The translations under genes and the position numbers were made by a program. From Megascapheus bottae (taxonomy: Eukaryota; Chordata; Mammalia; Rodentia; Geomyidae): a DNA stretch of 64,000 bases. The stretch is from assembly GCA_024803745.1 (NCBI GenBank), contig JANJXV010000025.1:22641110-22705109 (forward strand), written 5' to 3'. Positions 42,491-52,445 of this stretch are shown here, piece by piece (the stretch's first letter is position 1; each line of letters begins with the position of its first letter). The notes beneath the pieces are model-generated. The model did no database searches. It was not told the DNA's origin and was given only the letters and a program-made list of their open reading frames with translations.

Positions 42491-42617
42491 CCCAGCCAGA
42501 GAGCCATTATGGGCTCAGGAATAGGGAACTTTTGTCCCCCTTTGAGTCTTTCACATTCGAGGCATGGCTCTGGATCTCAACTTCAGATTAAGATCACATC
42601 TCAGACCTCCTCTGGGA

Positions 42618-42692
42618 TAAGCCAGGCATCCTGGTGCCTGCCTCTCATCCCAGCTGTACTGGAAGCATGGTTAGAAGGATCACAGCTTGAGC
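42618..42692 (+). repeat. B1-like SINE head (left arm of an inverted pair)
   Basis: 'AAGCCAGGCATCCTGGTGCC' 'TGCCTCTCATCCCAGCTGTA' ... 'AGAAGGATCACAGCTTGAGC' is a B1-like head in + orientation. Confidence 0.6.
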
Positions 42693-42693
42693 A

Positions 42694-42800
42694 CGAGTCT
42701 CATAGACTTTAGTTCCCAGGCTGGCTTTGAACCATGGTCCTCAGAGCTCAGCCTCCTGAGTAGCTAGGATGAGAAGACGTAAGCCACCAGCGCCCGGCCC
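42694..42800 (-). repeat. B1-like SINE head (right arm of an inverted pair)
   Basis: 'CAGGCTGGCTTTGAACCATG' 'GTCCTCAGAGCTCAGCCTCC' 'TGAGTAGCTAGGATGAG' ... GCCACCAGCGCCCGGCC is the antisense head, tail to tail with the + copy. Confidence 0.8.
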
Positions 42801-43234
42801 TGGCTTTGCTTTACCCAACATGTGGGGAATATGAAAACCTTTCCCCATCCCCACCCCAGCCTGCCTCGGGGTGTGCAGGCCAGTGTCTGCTGCTGTAACA
42901 AACAGTCCCAGCTGCGTCTACAGATGACAGAACTTGATTTCTGGCCCGTTGGCAATGCGTCAGTGGCAGGTGGCAGTCTCCTCACCTCATGGAGTGATTT
43001 GGGGACCAGGTGACATCTATGCAACAGGGCTCTGCCATTGCCCAGGGCCTCGGAGCTTTGCACGCAAGAGGAAGATGAAAGAGAAGCCAAGTTCTCTTCC
43101 TTTCTGCACGATCCCTTCCCAGGAAGTGCCACGTGCAAGAGCCGATCCCACAACTCTGCCTGGACACAGGGCATGCTGGGAAATGCAACCCTGGCTTAGG
43201 GAAGTCCTTTTCAGCAGTCAATCAACCAGATTCC

Positions 43235-43330
43235 TGTCTGAGCCACAGAGCTTGTGAGTGGCACAGCTGGGACTCGAACTCAGGATCTTGTGAATTCAAA
43301 GCTCTTTCTGTGTTAACTCCTGCAATGGTC
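43235..43330 (-). repeat. MIR SINE fragment
   Basis: 'GTGAGTGGCACAGCTGGGAC' 'TCGAACTCAGGATCTTGTGA' follows the antisense MIR AAGTGGCAGAGCCGGGATTCGAACCCAGG. Confidence 0.6.
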
Positions 43331-44040
43331 ATTTTGGGCTGATATCCCTCTTGTACTTTGAAATCTAGTAGAACAAATTCATCCCTCTGATTTACCCATG
43401 ATGTTTCAAATACCCAGACCTGGGTATTTGACCCAGCGGGGTCCCTGGAGGTACCTGTCTCTCTGCCAGGCGGCTCTGACATCATCAGCTCTCCATCCCC
43501 ACAAAGTTGACCCCCACACTGGGCCCTCTGCCAGAAACCAGGGCCTGGGACCATCTGTAGGAGATAAATAAATCAAAATATCATCAGCAGATAAGTGCAG
43601 GCCATCTGCCGCTCTGTCAGTTGAACTGGCAGAGGCCTCTGGAGAATTCCAGAGAAGGTCTTGCCAAGACTCTGCCAGCCGGGGCTGCGAGCAGATCTTC
43701 ACGGGAGATAGCCTGGCATAGGGCTCCTTTCTCCATTCCCTGCTCTCCTCGAAACCAGCCAGAGAAGGCGTGTGAACCTTCTCCCTTTGCCAAGCAGTTG
43801 GAATCATTGTTTGTCAGCCACATTTGTGGGCCTCGGTCATCTTTGCAGTCCTAGCTCGTTGTTATTGCCCTCTGCTCACACTCCAGGAAAACTAACCCTG
43901 TGCCTGCCCAGAGACCGGGCTCCTTCTGAGACCTGGTTCTCAGATCCAGTCAGCCTCACATCCATCCTGACCAGAGTCCCTTGGCTGGTGTCTCAAAACA
44001 CAGCCATGTTTAGAAGGCAGAGAAGCTTTATTTGTGACTT

Positions 44041-44118
44041 GGCAGTATTGGGGATTTGAACTCAGGGCCTTGTGCTTGCTAGGCAGGTGCCTACTGACTG
44101 AACCACACTGCCACCCAC
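44041..44118 (-). repeat. ID-like SINE monomer
   Basis: 'ATTGGGGATTTGAACTCAGG' 'GCCTTGTGCTTGCTAGGCAG' 'GTGCCTACTGACTGAACCAC' is an antisense ID-like head. Confidence 0.75.
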
Positions 44119-44227
44119 GTGGTTTCCGTTATTTTTCATGGAGGACTTTATGCATTTGCCTGGCACTGGACTCAAAGGGTGAACCTCCCCAGTGTATGCC
44201 TTCTGTAGTATGCGCCTTCCAGCAGGC

Positions 44228-44362
44228 CTAATTTATTAGAGATGACGTTTTGCTATCTTTCGTCTCCCCCCTCCATTCCCTCACCCCTAGACTGGCTTCA
44301 AACCGAGATCCCCACTTCCTCATTAGCTGGCGTTACAGATGTGAGCCGCTGTATCTGAGAGA
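44228..44362 (-). repeat. B1-like SINE, diverged
   Basis: 'GAGATGACGTTTTGCTATCT', 'GACTGGCTTCAAACCGAGAT', 'GCTGGCGTTACAGATGTGAG' are antisense B1 segments. Confidence 0.6.
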
Positions 44363-44454
44363 GGATGCTTCGGTGGTGGTTTCTGTCTTCCACACACGCT
44401 GCTACGAGCTGTACAGAGAAGTACCCCCAAATAAAGCTATGCCCACCATCTTGG

Positions 44455-44565
44455 TTTAGGCCCCGCCTCTGCCACTAGCTTCTGTGTGTGGTGGCAGATG
44501 AGTGACGGGAATCACCCCGTGCCTCAGTTTCTCCACCTGTAGGATGGGAATGCTGCTGGCAAGGG
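44455..44565 (+). repeat. MIR SINE fragment
   Basis: 'CTCTGCCACTAGCTTCTGTG' and 'CGTGCCTCAGTTTCTCCACC' 'TGTAGGATGGGAATG' follow the MIR order. Confidence 0.65.
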
Positions 44566-45452
44566 CAGCCCTTGGTACTTTACAGCAGCTAGCTCGTTGT
44601 GAGGCACACAGAGAGGCGGGGCCCGAGGCCGCTGCTCAGCCAAGGTCGACATTGGCTGACTTTGAGAGGCCCGCGTCACCTTGCTCTCTGTCTCCTGCCT
44701 TCCTCCCCTCCCTCCTTCCCTCCCCAGCCTCAGCATCTCCATCTGCTGCCACCGTGGCACTAAGTCATGCTCCTCAGACCCCGGATATGGGGCTCAGCCA
44801 ACAATGCTGGCACCCCATGTCCCTTCTTCTCACCACCCGGGCTCTACTGCCAACAAAGCCCCAAATACCTTGGCATCCATGCCAAAGGCAACATGGCGGA
44901 CCTGCAGGGCTCCACACACACCCTGTGCCAGCTCCCGGCCTCTGCCCTGAGCCACCTCCTTCCTCGGTGCCTGCAGTCAAGCCAGCTCCCCTTCACCTTC
45001 TCAGGTTGAGGCTGCAGAGTCATGGCTCCCCCAGATTCTGGCTTGGAAGAGGGTTGTGTGTGTGTGTGTGTGTCTCTCACCTGGGGTGCAGGCAAGGAGC
45101 CCAGGCCGGGAGGGCATTTGCAGAACTCTTTCTCATTTCAATCCTTTGCCAGCTTGGCTCGTGGCTGTGTGTGCCCGCCCTTCACCCGTGGTCAGTGGTC
45201 AGCCAAAGTCATCCACACACGATACCGAAGGTTCCAGAAATAAACTACTTAAGACCCAAGGTGTAAATGGTGAGCTGTGCTGACCAGTGAGTGTCACAAA
45301 ATATGTTTCTCACCTGCGATGGATCTGTCCCTCCCCACTGGCGTCCAGGCTCGGCTCAGAGCCAGCCGGCGGCCTCTTAGACGCAAGAAAGGCTGTCCAC
45401 ATTTATATACTTTTATCACTGGGTGTGGTTTTGATCGTTGTACGCTTGCACT
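44566..45452. other. Intron 1 DNA, unassigned
   Basis: Moderately GC-rich with a 254-codon open frame (44502-45266, +) that shows no recognisable domain and contains a GT run near 45056-45073. Not called a gene. Confidence 0.45.
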
Positions 45453-45676
45453 TTTTGGCCAATGCTGAGGCTTGGGCTCAGGGGGCCATGTGTTCCTCCC
45501 TGGCTTTTTCACTCAAGGCTGGCACTCTACCACTTGGAATCACAGCTCTCCTTGCGGGCTTTTTGGTGATTCACTGGAGATGAGAGTCTCACGGACGTTT
45601 CTGCCTGGGCTGGCTTTGAACTACGATCCTCAGCTTTCAGTTGCTGGGATCACAGATATGAGCCATGGGTCCTAGG
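45453..45676 (-). repeat. B1/Geo-type SINE
   Basis: 'TTGGCCAATGCTGAGGCTTG' ... 'CTCTACCACTTGGAATCACA', 'GATTCACTGGAGATGAGAGT', CTACGATCCTCAGCTTTCAG. Confidence 0.88.
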
Positions 45677-46353
45677 ATATTTTTTAGAGGGTCAGAGGTG
45701 GGGAACACACTGGTATGTATGTGATTTGCGCCATGACTCTGTGACCCAGCCTCCAGCCCTACATAGGTACCTGTTACTGAAGTCCAGGGCCAAGGAGACA
45801 TTCCAGCCCAAGCAAGACTTGCAACCTCCTGCCCCTGCCCTGCCCATATATATCGGCCTGGTAGGGGCCTGGTGGCTCCCGCTCTTCTGCATCCACATGT
45901 CTATAAAGAGCCACCTGTGAGCCCCTGGGGGGCCACCATCTGCTTCCTGTCAGGCCCCAGCTGGCCCAGATGGTAACTGTCGGCTCAGTTCCATCCACAC
46001 AGACACCAGCCCTGGGGCTGCACATCCCACAGGCATGGAAGCCACTCCTTCTACTGCGTGGCCTCGTGGCCTCGAGTGGAGGCTGGGCCCATGGTGGGGG
46101 GGAAGATCAAGATGCTCATGGAGAGCTTCTGGAGGCTGGGGGAGCGGGGACAGTACTCCCTCCCCACTCCTAACACCATTTCCCCAGACCCCAGGGCACT
46201 GGCAGAGCCGTGAGAACTTGAGCCTCCTTCCTGCGGAGGGTCTCCTGAAGTTTCCAGAACTCCTGAGAGAGCCCAGAATTTCTCTCTCACCCTTGGAAAA
46301 AGTCTTTCTTGGTCTTCCTTGGAAAAAAGAGTCTTTCTCCTTCCTTTTTCTTT
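45677..46353. other. Intron 1 DNA, unassigned
   Basis: No gene or clear repeat was recognised. Confidence 0.45.
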
Positions 46354-46517
46354 TCCAGTGCTGGGACTTGAACTCAATACCTTAGCAAGTTCCTGAGCTT
46401 CTTTTGTTCAAGGCTAGCATTACCACTTGATCCACAGTACTACTTCGAGTTTTTTCTGTGTATGTGAGCTTCATGCATGCTAGGTGAGATTCTACCACTA
46501 AATCACCTTCCCAGACC
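46354..46517 (-). mobile_element. IDL-Geo SINE
   Basis: 'CCAGTGCTGGGACTTGAACT' ... 'CAAGGCTAGCATTACCACTT', 'TTTTTTCTGTGTATGTGAGC', 'TTCATGCATGCTAGGTGAGA'. The B-box part of the ID-like half is deleted. Confidence 0.85.
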
Positions 46518-46583
46518 TCTCTTTTTTTTCTTCTTTCTTTCTCTCTTCCCTATCTCTCCCTCCCTCCTCACCCCTCCCTTCTT
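46518..46583. repeat. Pyrimidine-rich tract
   Basis: TTTCTTCTTTC and TCCCTCC-rich stretch at the 3' end of the antisense SINE at 46584. Confidence 0.8.
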
Positions 46584-46757
46584 TTGTGCTGGCATTGTTC
46601 TACGGCTTGAGCCACCACTCTACTTCTGGCATTCGGGTGGTTCATTAGAGACAAATGTCTCCTGGACTTTGCTACCCAAGCTGGCTTTGAACTTGCATCT
46701 TCAGATCTCGGCCTCTTAGCAGCTAGGATTACAGGTATGAGTCACTAGTTCCCAGCT
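46584..46757 (-). repeat. B1/Geo-type SINE, internally deleted
   Basis: 'TGTGCTGGCATTGTTCTACG' 'GCTTGAGCCACCACTCTACT', 'GGTTCATTAGAGACAAATGT', 'TCTTCAGATCTCGGCCTCTT'. Much of the Geo half is missing. Confidence 0.82.
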
Positions 46758-46771
46758 AGTAAACATAATTT

Positions 46772-46833
46772 TTTTTTCAGGACTAAGATTTGAATTCGGG
46801 GCCTGACAGTTAGTAAGCCACACTCCCAACTCA
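46772..46833 (-). repeat. ID-like SINE fragment
   Basis: 'AGGACTAAGATTTGAATTCG' 'GGGCCTGACAGTTAGTAAGC' 'CACACTCCCAACTC' fits an antisense ID-like element with an internal deletion. Confidence 0.5.
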
Positions 46834-47014
46834 TCAGGAGGGTGATTCCAAGTGGACTTGGTTTGACCTTTTGAGACTCAAAAGGCAACAGGAGATACCA
46901 CAGGACCTTCCAGGGAGGGCATCCCTAAAGACACCCTGAACCCCCACAGAGGAAACTCCTGCAGGGTGAAGGGGGATAGAGAGACCCCCCTGGATGTTTC
47001 TCAATAAGAAACGT

Positions 47015-47208
47015 GGGGGGGGGCAGGAGTTTGGCTTAGTGGTAGAGTGCTTGCCTAGCATGCATGAAGACCCGGGTTCGATTCCTCAGTACCACATACA
47101 TAGAAAAAGTTGGAAGTGGTGCTGTGGCTCAAGTGGTAGAGCTCTAGCCTTGAGAAAGCCCAAGGACAGTGCTCAGGCCCAGGACTAACTGGCACAAAAA
47201 AAGAAAAA
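47015..47208 (+). mobile_element. IDL-Geo SINE
   Basis: GGCAGGAGTTTGGCTTAGTG ... GGTTCGATTCCTCAGTACCA, linker CATACATAGAAAAAGTTGG, Geo half GTGGCTCAAGTGGTAGAGCT ... GCTCAGGCCCAGGACTAACT and an A-rich tail. The GAGTTCAAG part of the Geo half is deleted. Confidence 0.93.
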
Positions 47209-47209
47209 A

Positions 47210-47802
47210 ATCTTATTCCCAGCTGATAACCAAGACCCAAACATCTTTATTGAGATTTAGTCCCAATAAATGAACTAGATGCCTGCTGTGTAGGATTTCC
47301 AAGCCTGAGCCCACCTAAATGGGGTGAGCTTCAGGACTGCTCCTTGTCTTTCCATGGGGTAAAAGGCAATCTTTTGTTTTATATCCCAAACAACCTCCTT
47401 CATCAAATCTACCAACTCTGGCCGGCCATTCATCCTTCTTGGGGGAGTTGAACTGAGCTGTGTGGAAGCTGGAGACACATTCTGGGAATGTCCCGTCTTC
47501 CCCGGGCATAGCTTCTGTTTCCCCTGGAATTTCACTTTTCCCCACCTGGGTGGCATGGGCTGAAATGATCAGGGCAGCTGGCAGGGGATCTGCCCAGCTT
47601 TGGCAGGCAGGTGGAGATGGGCGCCCATTCTCCCCGGGGCTCAGGGAATCGTGGTGTAGGAGAAGTGGTCTGTGTGGTCAGGCTGACCTTAGGCTGCTGC
47701 AGGGGTCTGGGCTAGGAGGGGAGAAAGGAAGACGTCTGAGGCACAGATTTGCCTGTTCTTGCTTTGTCTCTCATTCTGAAACTCCTTTTTTTCTATTCCA
47801 AG
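47210..47802. other. GSG1L: End of GSG1L intron 1
   Basis: Unassigned sequence that leads to a strong acceptor: CTCCTTTTTTTCTATTCCAAG with AG at 47801-47802. No SINE lies within about 600 bp of the microexon. Confidence 0.7.
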
Positions 47803-47850
47803 GTGAGACTTGTCGCAGCTTCATCGACTTGGCTCCAGCGTCGGAAAAAG
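47803..47850 (+). CDS. GSG1L: GSG1L exon 2, 48-bp microexon
   Basis: The exon completes Gly-110 and encodes ETCRSFIDLAPASEK plus the first base of the next Gly codon, extending the first extracellular loop towards TM2. I recognise CRSFIDLAPASEKG as the GSG1L loop. Both flanks are phase 1 and the length is 16 codons, so skipping it would keep the frame and remove a cysteine from the loop. The acceptor AG at 47801-47802 and donor G|GTGAGT at 47851 are both strong. A short exon amid 34 kb and 12.6 kb introns is typical of microexons that need intronic enhancers. Confidence 0.95.
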
Positions 47851-48704
47851 GTGAGTGTGACCTTGACCAATCTGATGTCCTGGTTGGGCAATGGGCTAGA
47901 AGCCAGGTGTTGGGTTGGTATCTCTTCAGGGCATGACAAAGGGGGGAATGGGAAGGGGAAAGAGGAGTGGAGGGCCTCTCCCTGCCCTTGGCGGTAGCGG
48001 GGGGCAGCTCTGGGACCTTACCTTCTCCTTTAGCTCACAGCCAGATTCCTGCTGCCCCTTGATTCCCCCCCCTACACACACCTTCATGGTGTAAGGTGGT
48101 AGCTGGAGTGCCAGCTATTGTGTCTGCATTCCAGGTAGCTGGGTAGAAAGCCAGAAGCCACAGGTACATGTGTGCTTTCTTTCTGCCTCTCTCTCTCTCC
48201 TTCCTCTTTCTCTCTGGTGGTAGTGGAGTGTGCAGTAAGGGCATCAGCTGCTAGGCAAGCTCTCTATCGTATGGATAGCTGGGATTGCAAGCATGTGCTG
48301 CCCATAGAATCAATGTCTTTCTGATTCTTCCCCTTAGACATGTCACGGAGGGTGCAGAAGGGGAACAGACAACATGCTTTGTTCCAGTCCCACTGTTGAC
48401 TTCCTGGGTCAACAGGAAGTTGACCCTGACCTCAGATTTTGCCTTTGGCTTCCTCCAGGTCTTGCACACTCGGGGGTGTCCAGAGCCAAGGCCCAGGTCT
48501 TCCCCGCCTCCACGTGGCCTGCTGTCTTCGTGGTATGGGCCTTGCCAGCCTCACCCCTTGTTTGTAGGAATCTGTGGCACCAGAATCACCAGGCCAGCAG
48601 CCCCTGAGCAAGGGATGTGGAGAGGGCTTGATGGCTGCCAGCTCTTAACACCTCATCAACCGTGCCCTGATCAGCTGATGAAATATGAAATCCAATTTAT
48701 GCAC

Positions 48705-48707
<3 letters not shown>
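47851..48707. other. GSG1L: Start of GSG1L intron 2, unassigned
   Basis: It follows the GTGAGT donor. No clear repeat. A pyrimidine-rich stretch at 48176-48212 is noted. Confidence 0.6.

Positions 48708-48742
<35 letters not shown>
48708..48742. repeat. (GT)n microsatellite
   Basis: Perfect GT dinucleotide run. Confidence 0.95.
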
Positions 48743-48746
<4 letters not shown>

Positions 48747-49074
48747 ACTTCATTAAAAGGGAAGGAGCAGTCATTCCCACACTGAATTCTAAAGGCTCGG
48801 GCTGAAATGAAAACCCAGTGATAACAGGCCTCCATTTCAAACCCTCTCCTGGCTCCCAGGCCTGCAGGAGGCCCCGGCCGTGAGGTTCCCTCCTGGCTGG
48901 CCTCCATCTCATTCTTGTCCGCTTCTCCTGCCTACACCTGTAGCCCCTGCTGTGAGCTCCAAGCTCCGGTCCTCTTCCTAACTGACACGCACTTGTCCCA
49001 TCCAGTCCTGGCAGTCCTCAGACTGAAGGATCTCAGGGCTGGGTGTTTGCAGAGTGACTGTAGGATGGGAGGAA

Positions 49075-49135
49075 GGAATGGTCCAGAAGTTCTGACTCAA
49101 GGTCACACGGCAAGATGAGGGCAAGGCAGCTTCCT
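49075..49135 (-). repeat. MIR SINE fragment
   Basis: 'CTGACTCAAGGTCACACGGC' 'AAGATGAGGGCAAGG' fits the antisense MIR CCCAAGGTCACACAGCTAG block. Confidence 0.45.
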
Positions 49136-49279
49136 GATCTCCCCAACTGCATTTCCCTCACCAACCCTGTTTCCCAGCCATGCCAGGTCTCTCTGCCACT
49201 AGCTACCATCTTATCTCCTCAATTCTGGGGTGCTTGTTCTGGTCCCCCGACCCCTCCAGCTATCTTTTCTCTGAAGTTC

Positions 49280-49425
49280 TGGGCTCTTCTAATTATATAC
49301 TCTTATTAAGCTCCTAAGCCCAGCTCCCAGAGATCACAGCGTCTAATAATTGCTTTAGTGGCTCTAATTCCAATTATTCGAGATTATCTTTCCAGGTAAT
49401 TAGCTATCCAGCAGACTCACATGCT
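49280..49425. promoter_or_regulatory. AT-rich cluster of homeodomain-type motifs, candidate enhancer
   Basis: Non-repetitive AT-rich block with CTAATTATA (49290), CTAATAATTGC (49343), CTAATTCCAATTATTCG (49365) and GGTAATTAGC (49396). TAAT-core density is well above its flanks. Function is inferred only. Confidence 0.35.
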
Positions 49426-49720
49426 CACTCTCTCGAAACAAAAAACAACAAAAAAAAATCGTCATCGTCATCTCAACCCTGCACGGTGACTGGTTCTGGT
49501 GCTTGAGAGCCCAGAACAGTTCCTGCGTGGTGAGGCGTGCACAGTGGAGATGTAGAAATCCTCGGTGGCTCCATGGGGCTGCCACACTCTGCTGTGAGAA
49601 ATGATGATTTGTGGTGCAGGCTGCACAAACGGGGGGCGGGGAGGGCTTGGCAGTGTCCACTCTGAGCCACAGAGCCAGAGGGGCAGGGAGACAGAGAGAC
49701 AGGATTTAAAGCAGGCAACA

Positions 49721-49942
49721 AACCAGGCGCTGGTGGTTCACACCTGTGAGCTACTCAGGAAGCTGAGATCTGAGGATCATGGTTCAAAGCCAGCCAGAGC
49801 AGAAAAACCCATGAGACTCTTATTGCCAGTGAACCACCAGAAAACCCAAAATGGTGCTGTGCTCAAAGTGGTATAGCTCTAAGTCTTGAGTGAAAGATGC
49901 TCAGAAAGAGCACCGACGCCCAGAGTTCCAGACCCCCCCTCA
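49721..49942 (+). repeat. B1/Geo-type SINE
   Basis: 'ACCAGGCGCTGGTGGTTCAC', 'GAAGCTGAGATCTGAGGATC', 'ATGGTTCAAAGCCAGCCAGA', 'CCAGTGAACCACCAGAAAAC', Geo half to 'GCCCAGAGTTCCAGACC'. Well preserved. Confidence 0.93.
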
Positions 49943-50104
49943 ATGATGACAATAAAAGGAGAACAATATTCATCCCCAAAGTCTCTACAGATAACTGAAC
50001 CACATCGTAGTGGATAATGTATAAGCTTTCTTTGTCCTGTGTTGTAACTATCATCACTGTCCCCAAACACCTGGTAAAGAAAGCAACCTGGAAAGAAGAA
50101 AGGC

Positions 50105-50213
50105 TTACAGTAGATGGCCCCGTTGTCCCAGGATGACTTTGAACTTCAATCTACAGATCTCAGCCTCCTGAGTAGCTAGGAGAACAGGCCTGAGCCCTCC
50201 ATCTCCGGTAGTT
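50105..50213 (-). repeat. B1-like SINE fragment
   Basis: 'GATGACTTTGAACTTCAATC' 'TACAGATCTCAGCCTCCTGA' 'GTAGCTAGGAGAACAGGCCT' is an antisense B1 half without the Geo half. Confidence 0.8.
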
Positions 50214-50261
50214 CTGTCCCTTTATACCTCCATTAATTGGGTATGAATCCTATCTCTTTCC

Positions 50262-50860
50262 TGACAGTGAGATTTATAAATGGAGCCGACCTGGCTGCTG
50301 AGGGATGGCGTCGCGAGGCGGTTTTCAATTGCGTCTCTCAGTTAGTAATGAGCTCTCGAGTCCTTCCATATTCCTGTGCTTTGGATGCTGTCTCGTGCGA
50401 AACGCCTGTTTGTATCTTTTGGCTGTTTCCATTAGATTATCTGTCGTTTTCTTTCGCTCACTGATTTATAGGAGTTTTGTAAGTTCTCATAATCCCTGGT
50501 CAGTGTCTGTGCGTTGCTGAATTCCCTCACGCGGTGTCTGCCTCAGACATTCGTCAGCAGAAGTTCTTTGCTTTTAATTGTAGCAAAATAAACCTCCCCA
50601 TACTATTTGTCATCTTGGTGGCTGTGAGCGCAGAGCCCAGCATCCTTCCATGCCGCCTCCTGAGCACACATCGCCTTTGGGCAAACCACACACCTGCGCT
50701 CTGCAGACAGTGGCACCCTGCTTCCCACCACCCATTGATGGCACTTACCAGAATGTCTTCAGAGCTCACCCAGGCTGCAACACGTGCCAGAAGAGAATTC
50801 CCTTCCCAAGGCTGAATAATGTTCCATGGTACACATACACGGTGTTTTGTGTGTCCAGCC
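50262..50860 (-). mobile_element. Old LINE-1 (L1M-type) 3' region, antisense
   Basis: 'TGTTTGTATCTTTTGGCTGT' ... 'GATTTATAGGAGTTTTGTAA' ... 'GCTTTTAATTGTAGCAAAAT' ... 'GCTGCAACACGTGCCAGAAG' 'AGAATTCCCTTCCCAAGGCT' 'GAATAATGTTCCATGGTACA' follow, in order, the antisense 3' end of mammalian-wide L1M elements. Confidence 0.7.
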
Positions 50861-51100
50861 ATCCATCATCCATCCATCTGTCCATCCATCCATCCATTTG
50901 TCTACCAGCCATCCACTTGTCTACCAATCTACCAGATCCATTCTTCTGTTCACCCACCATCCATCATGTTCCATCTGCCCATCTATTTGTCCACCACCAT
51001 CCAATCTGTCTAGCCACCCACCATCCATCCATGTATCCATGTATCCATCCTCCATCTACCCATCCATCCATCACCCACCATCCACCATCCACCAAGCACC
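50861..51100. repeat. Degenerate (CCAT)n tract
   Basis: CCATCCAT, TCCACCACC and CCATCTAC units, imperfect, continue directly from the L1 'ATCCATCC' region, so a tetranucleotide expansion grew out of L1 sequence. Confidence 0.9.
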
Positions 51101-51229
51101 CAACCAGTTGGATGCGCTGGCCGTGGTGCTGAACCAAACCCTAGCTGGGAAAACCCAGGTGTCCAGGTAGGAGCACCTGGAAGGAGGGGTGAAGACTGGA
51201 ATGGCAGCATCTTGCATGTTAATATCAGC

Positions 51230-51305
51230 TCACGCTGCAGCAAAGCGGGATGGTCAGAGGTGGACTTCGAACCCACATCTGCCTGGTGCACTGGGTACCA
51301 TGCTA
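51230..51305. repeat. Possible MIR or tRNA-derived SINE fragment
   Basis: 'GAGGTGGACTTCGAACCCAC' 'ATCTGCCTGGTGCACTGGGT' has a B-box-like core and a following block like that in MIR. Weak. Confidence 0.3.
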
Positions 51306-52249
51306 TCATGGGAGCTGTAGAATCTTAGCCTGACCAGGGAGCTGGGCTTTTACTCTCCACCTGCTAGAATCTAAACATTTCTATCTCTTCTCAGCCAAGG
51401 TCTGGTCAGAAACCACCTGCTCCATTCTGACCCCCCTCCCTCCCTTGTCATTCCTTCTGATTAAACATCGCCCCGTCTCTGCGTGTCGTCTGTAGTCGGA
51501 GCTGCCTTTGTCCATACCAGGCTGTCTCTGTCTGGACAGGCCTGCTGTGCCTGGCTCTTTTTCTCTCTCACCAGTGGGAGGATTGGCAATCTTCAGGGAT
51601 TTAATTACAGCTCCCTCCAGGGCCTTTCAGTCCATCACGGGGCTCCTGCGGGCTGCGGGCTGAGAGGGGGTGACAGACGCGTGCCTGGAGGAACAGCAGT
51701 AGCGCTGTGTGGGGCTGGATGAGTGGCTGGCCCATTCTCCTTTGGGTTGTTCTGCTTTGCAATATCAGAGAAGATCCTAGAAGAAAGAAGACCAAGCAGG
51801 AGGGCAGCAGGGACAGCTGCTCCCCTGGGAGGGAGGGGAGGTTGTGGGGAGGCTGTGAAGCTCTTTTCCTCCTTTAAGTAATGACTCGGTAATTCCGCTC
51901 ACTTTAATTAAGTCAGCCTGGCGCGCTGACAGCTCAGGTTCAGGCAGGGAATCTTCTTAGCTTCAGGCAGCTGTGCCAAAGTCCAAGAAAAAAAATACAG
52001 AATACTACAGGGAGAGTCATCCCACAGTCGACTTTGCTAACTCACCACGGGGCTCCACGAAAGCTCCAGCGCCAGAGCTGGCAGCGAGTTATGGTTTTTT
52101 CCCCCGTCGTTTGCCAGGATGGCTGGAGAGGCTTGATGTTGTCATCTTAACATCTCAGTGGCTGCATGGACCTCAGACACTATCTATCACATCGGATCGC
52201 AAGTGTGCCTCAGACAGAAGAGTGTGTGCAGCAGCATCAGGAAGAAGAA
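51306..52249. other. Intron 2 DNA, unassigned, with a motif-rich block
   Basis: No gene recognised. 51870-51960 has TTTAATTAAG, GGTAATTCC and inverted GTCAGC/GCTGAC halves (see findings). Confidence 0.4.
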
Positions 52250-52445
52250 ACAGGAGGCTGAGATGTGAGGACTGTAGTTCAAGGCCAGCCTAGGGAGGAA
52301 AGTCTATGAGACTTTATCTCTAATGAGCCACTTAAAAAAAATAAAGTGGAAGTGGAGGTGTGGCTCACACGGTAAAGCACCAGTTTTGGGGTAGGGGGAA
52401 GGCAAAGAGGCAGTATCCAGGTCCTGAGTTCAAGCCTCTACAGGG
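52250..52445 (+). repeat. B1/Geo-type SINE, 5'-truncated
   Basis: 'CAGGAGGCTGAGATGTGAGG', 'AGTTCAAGGCCAGCCTAGGG', 'GAGGTGTGGCTCACACGGTA', 'TCCTGAGTTCAAGCCTCTAC'. The B1 head starts after its first about 30 bases. Confidence 0.87.

Noticed and set aside
47838..47860. GTGAGT at 47803 as a donor site, since exon 2 itself begins with GTGAGA
   Set aside because: The first GTGAGA follows a pyrimidine tract and AG and reads in frame with GSG1L. The true donor is the GTGAGT at 47851 after GAAAAAG.
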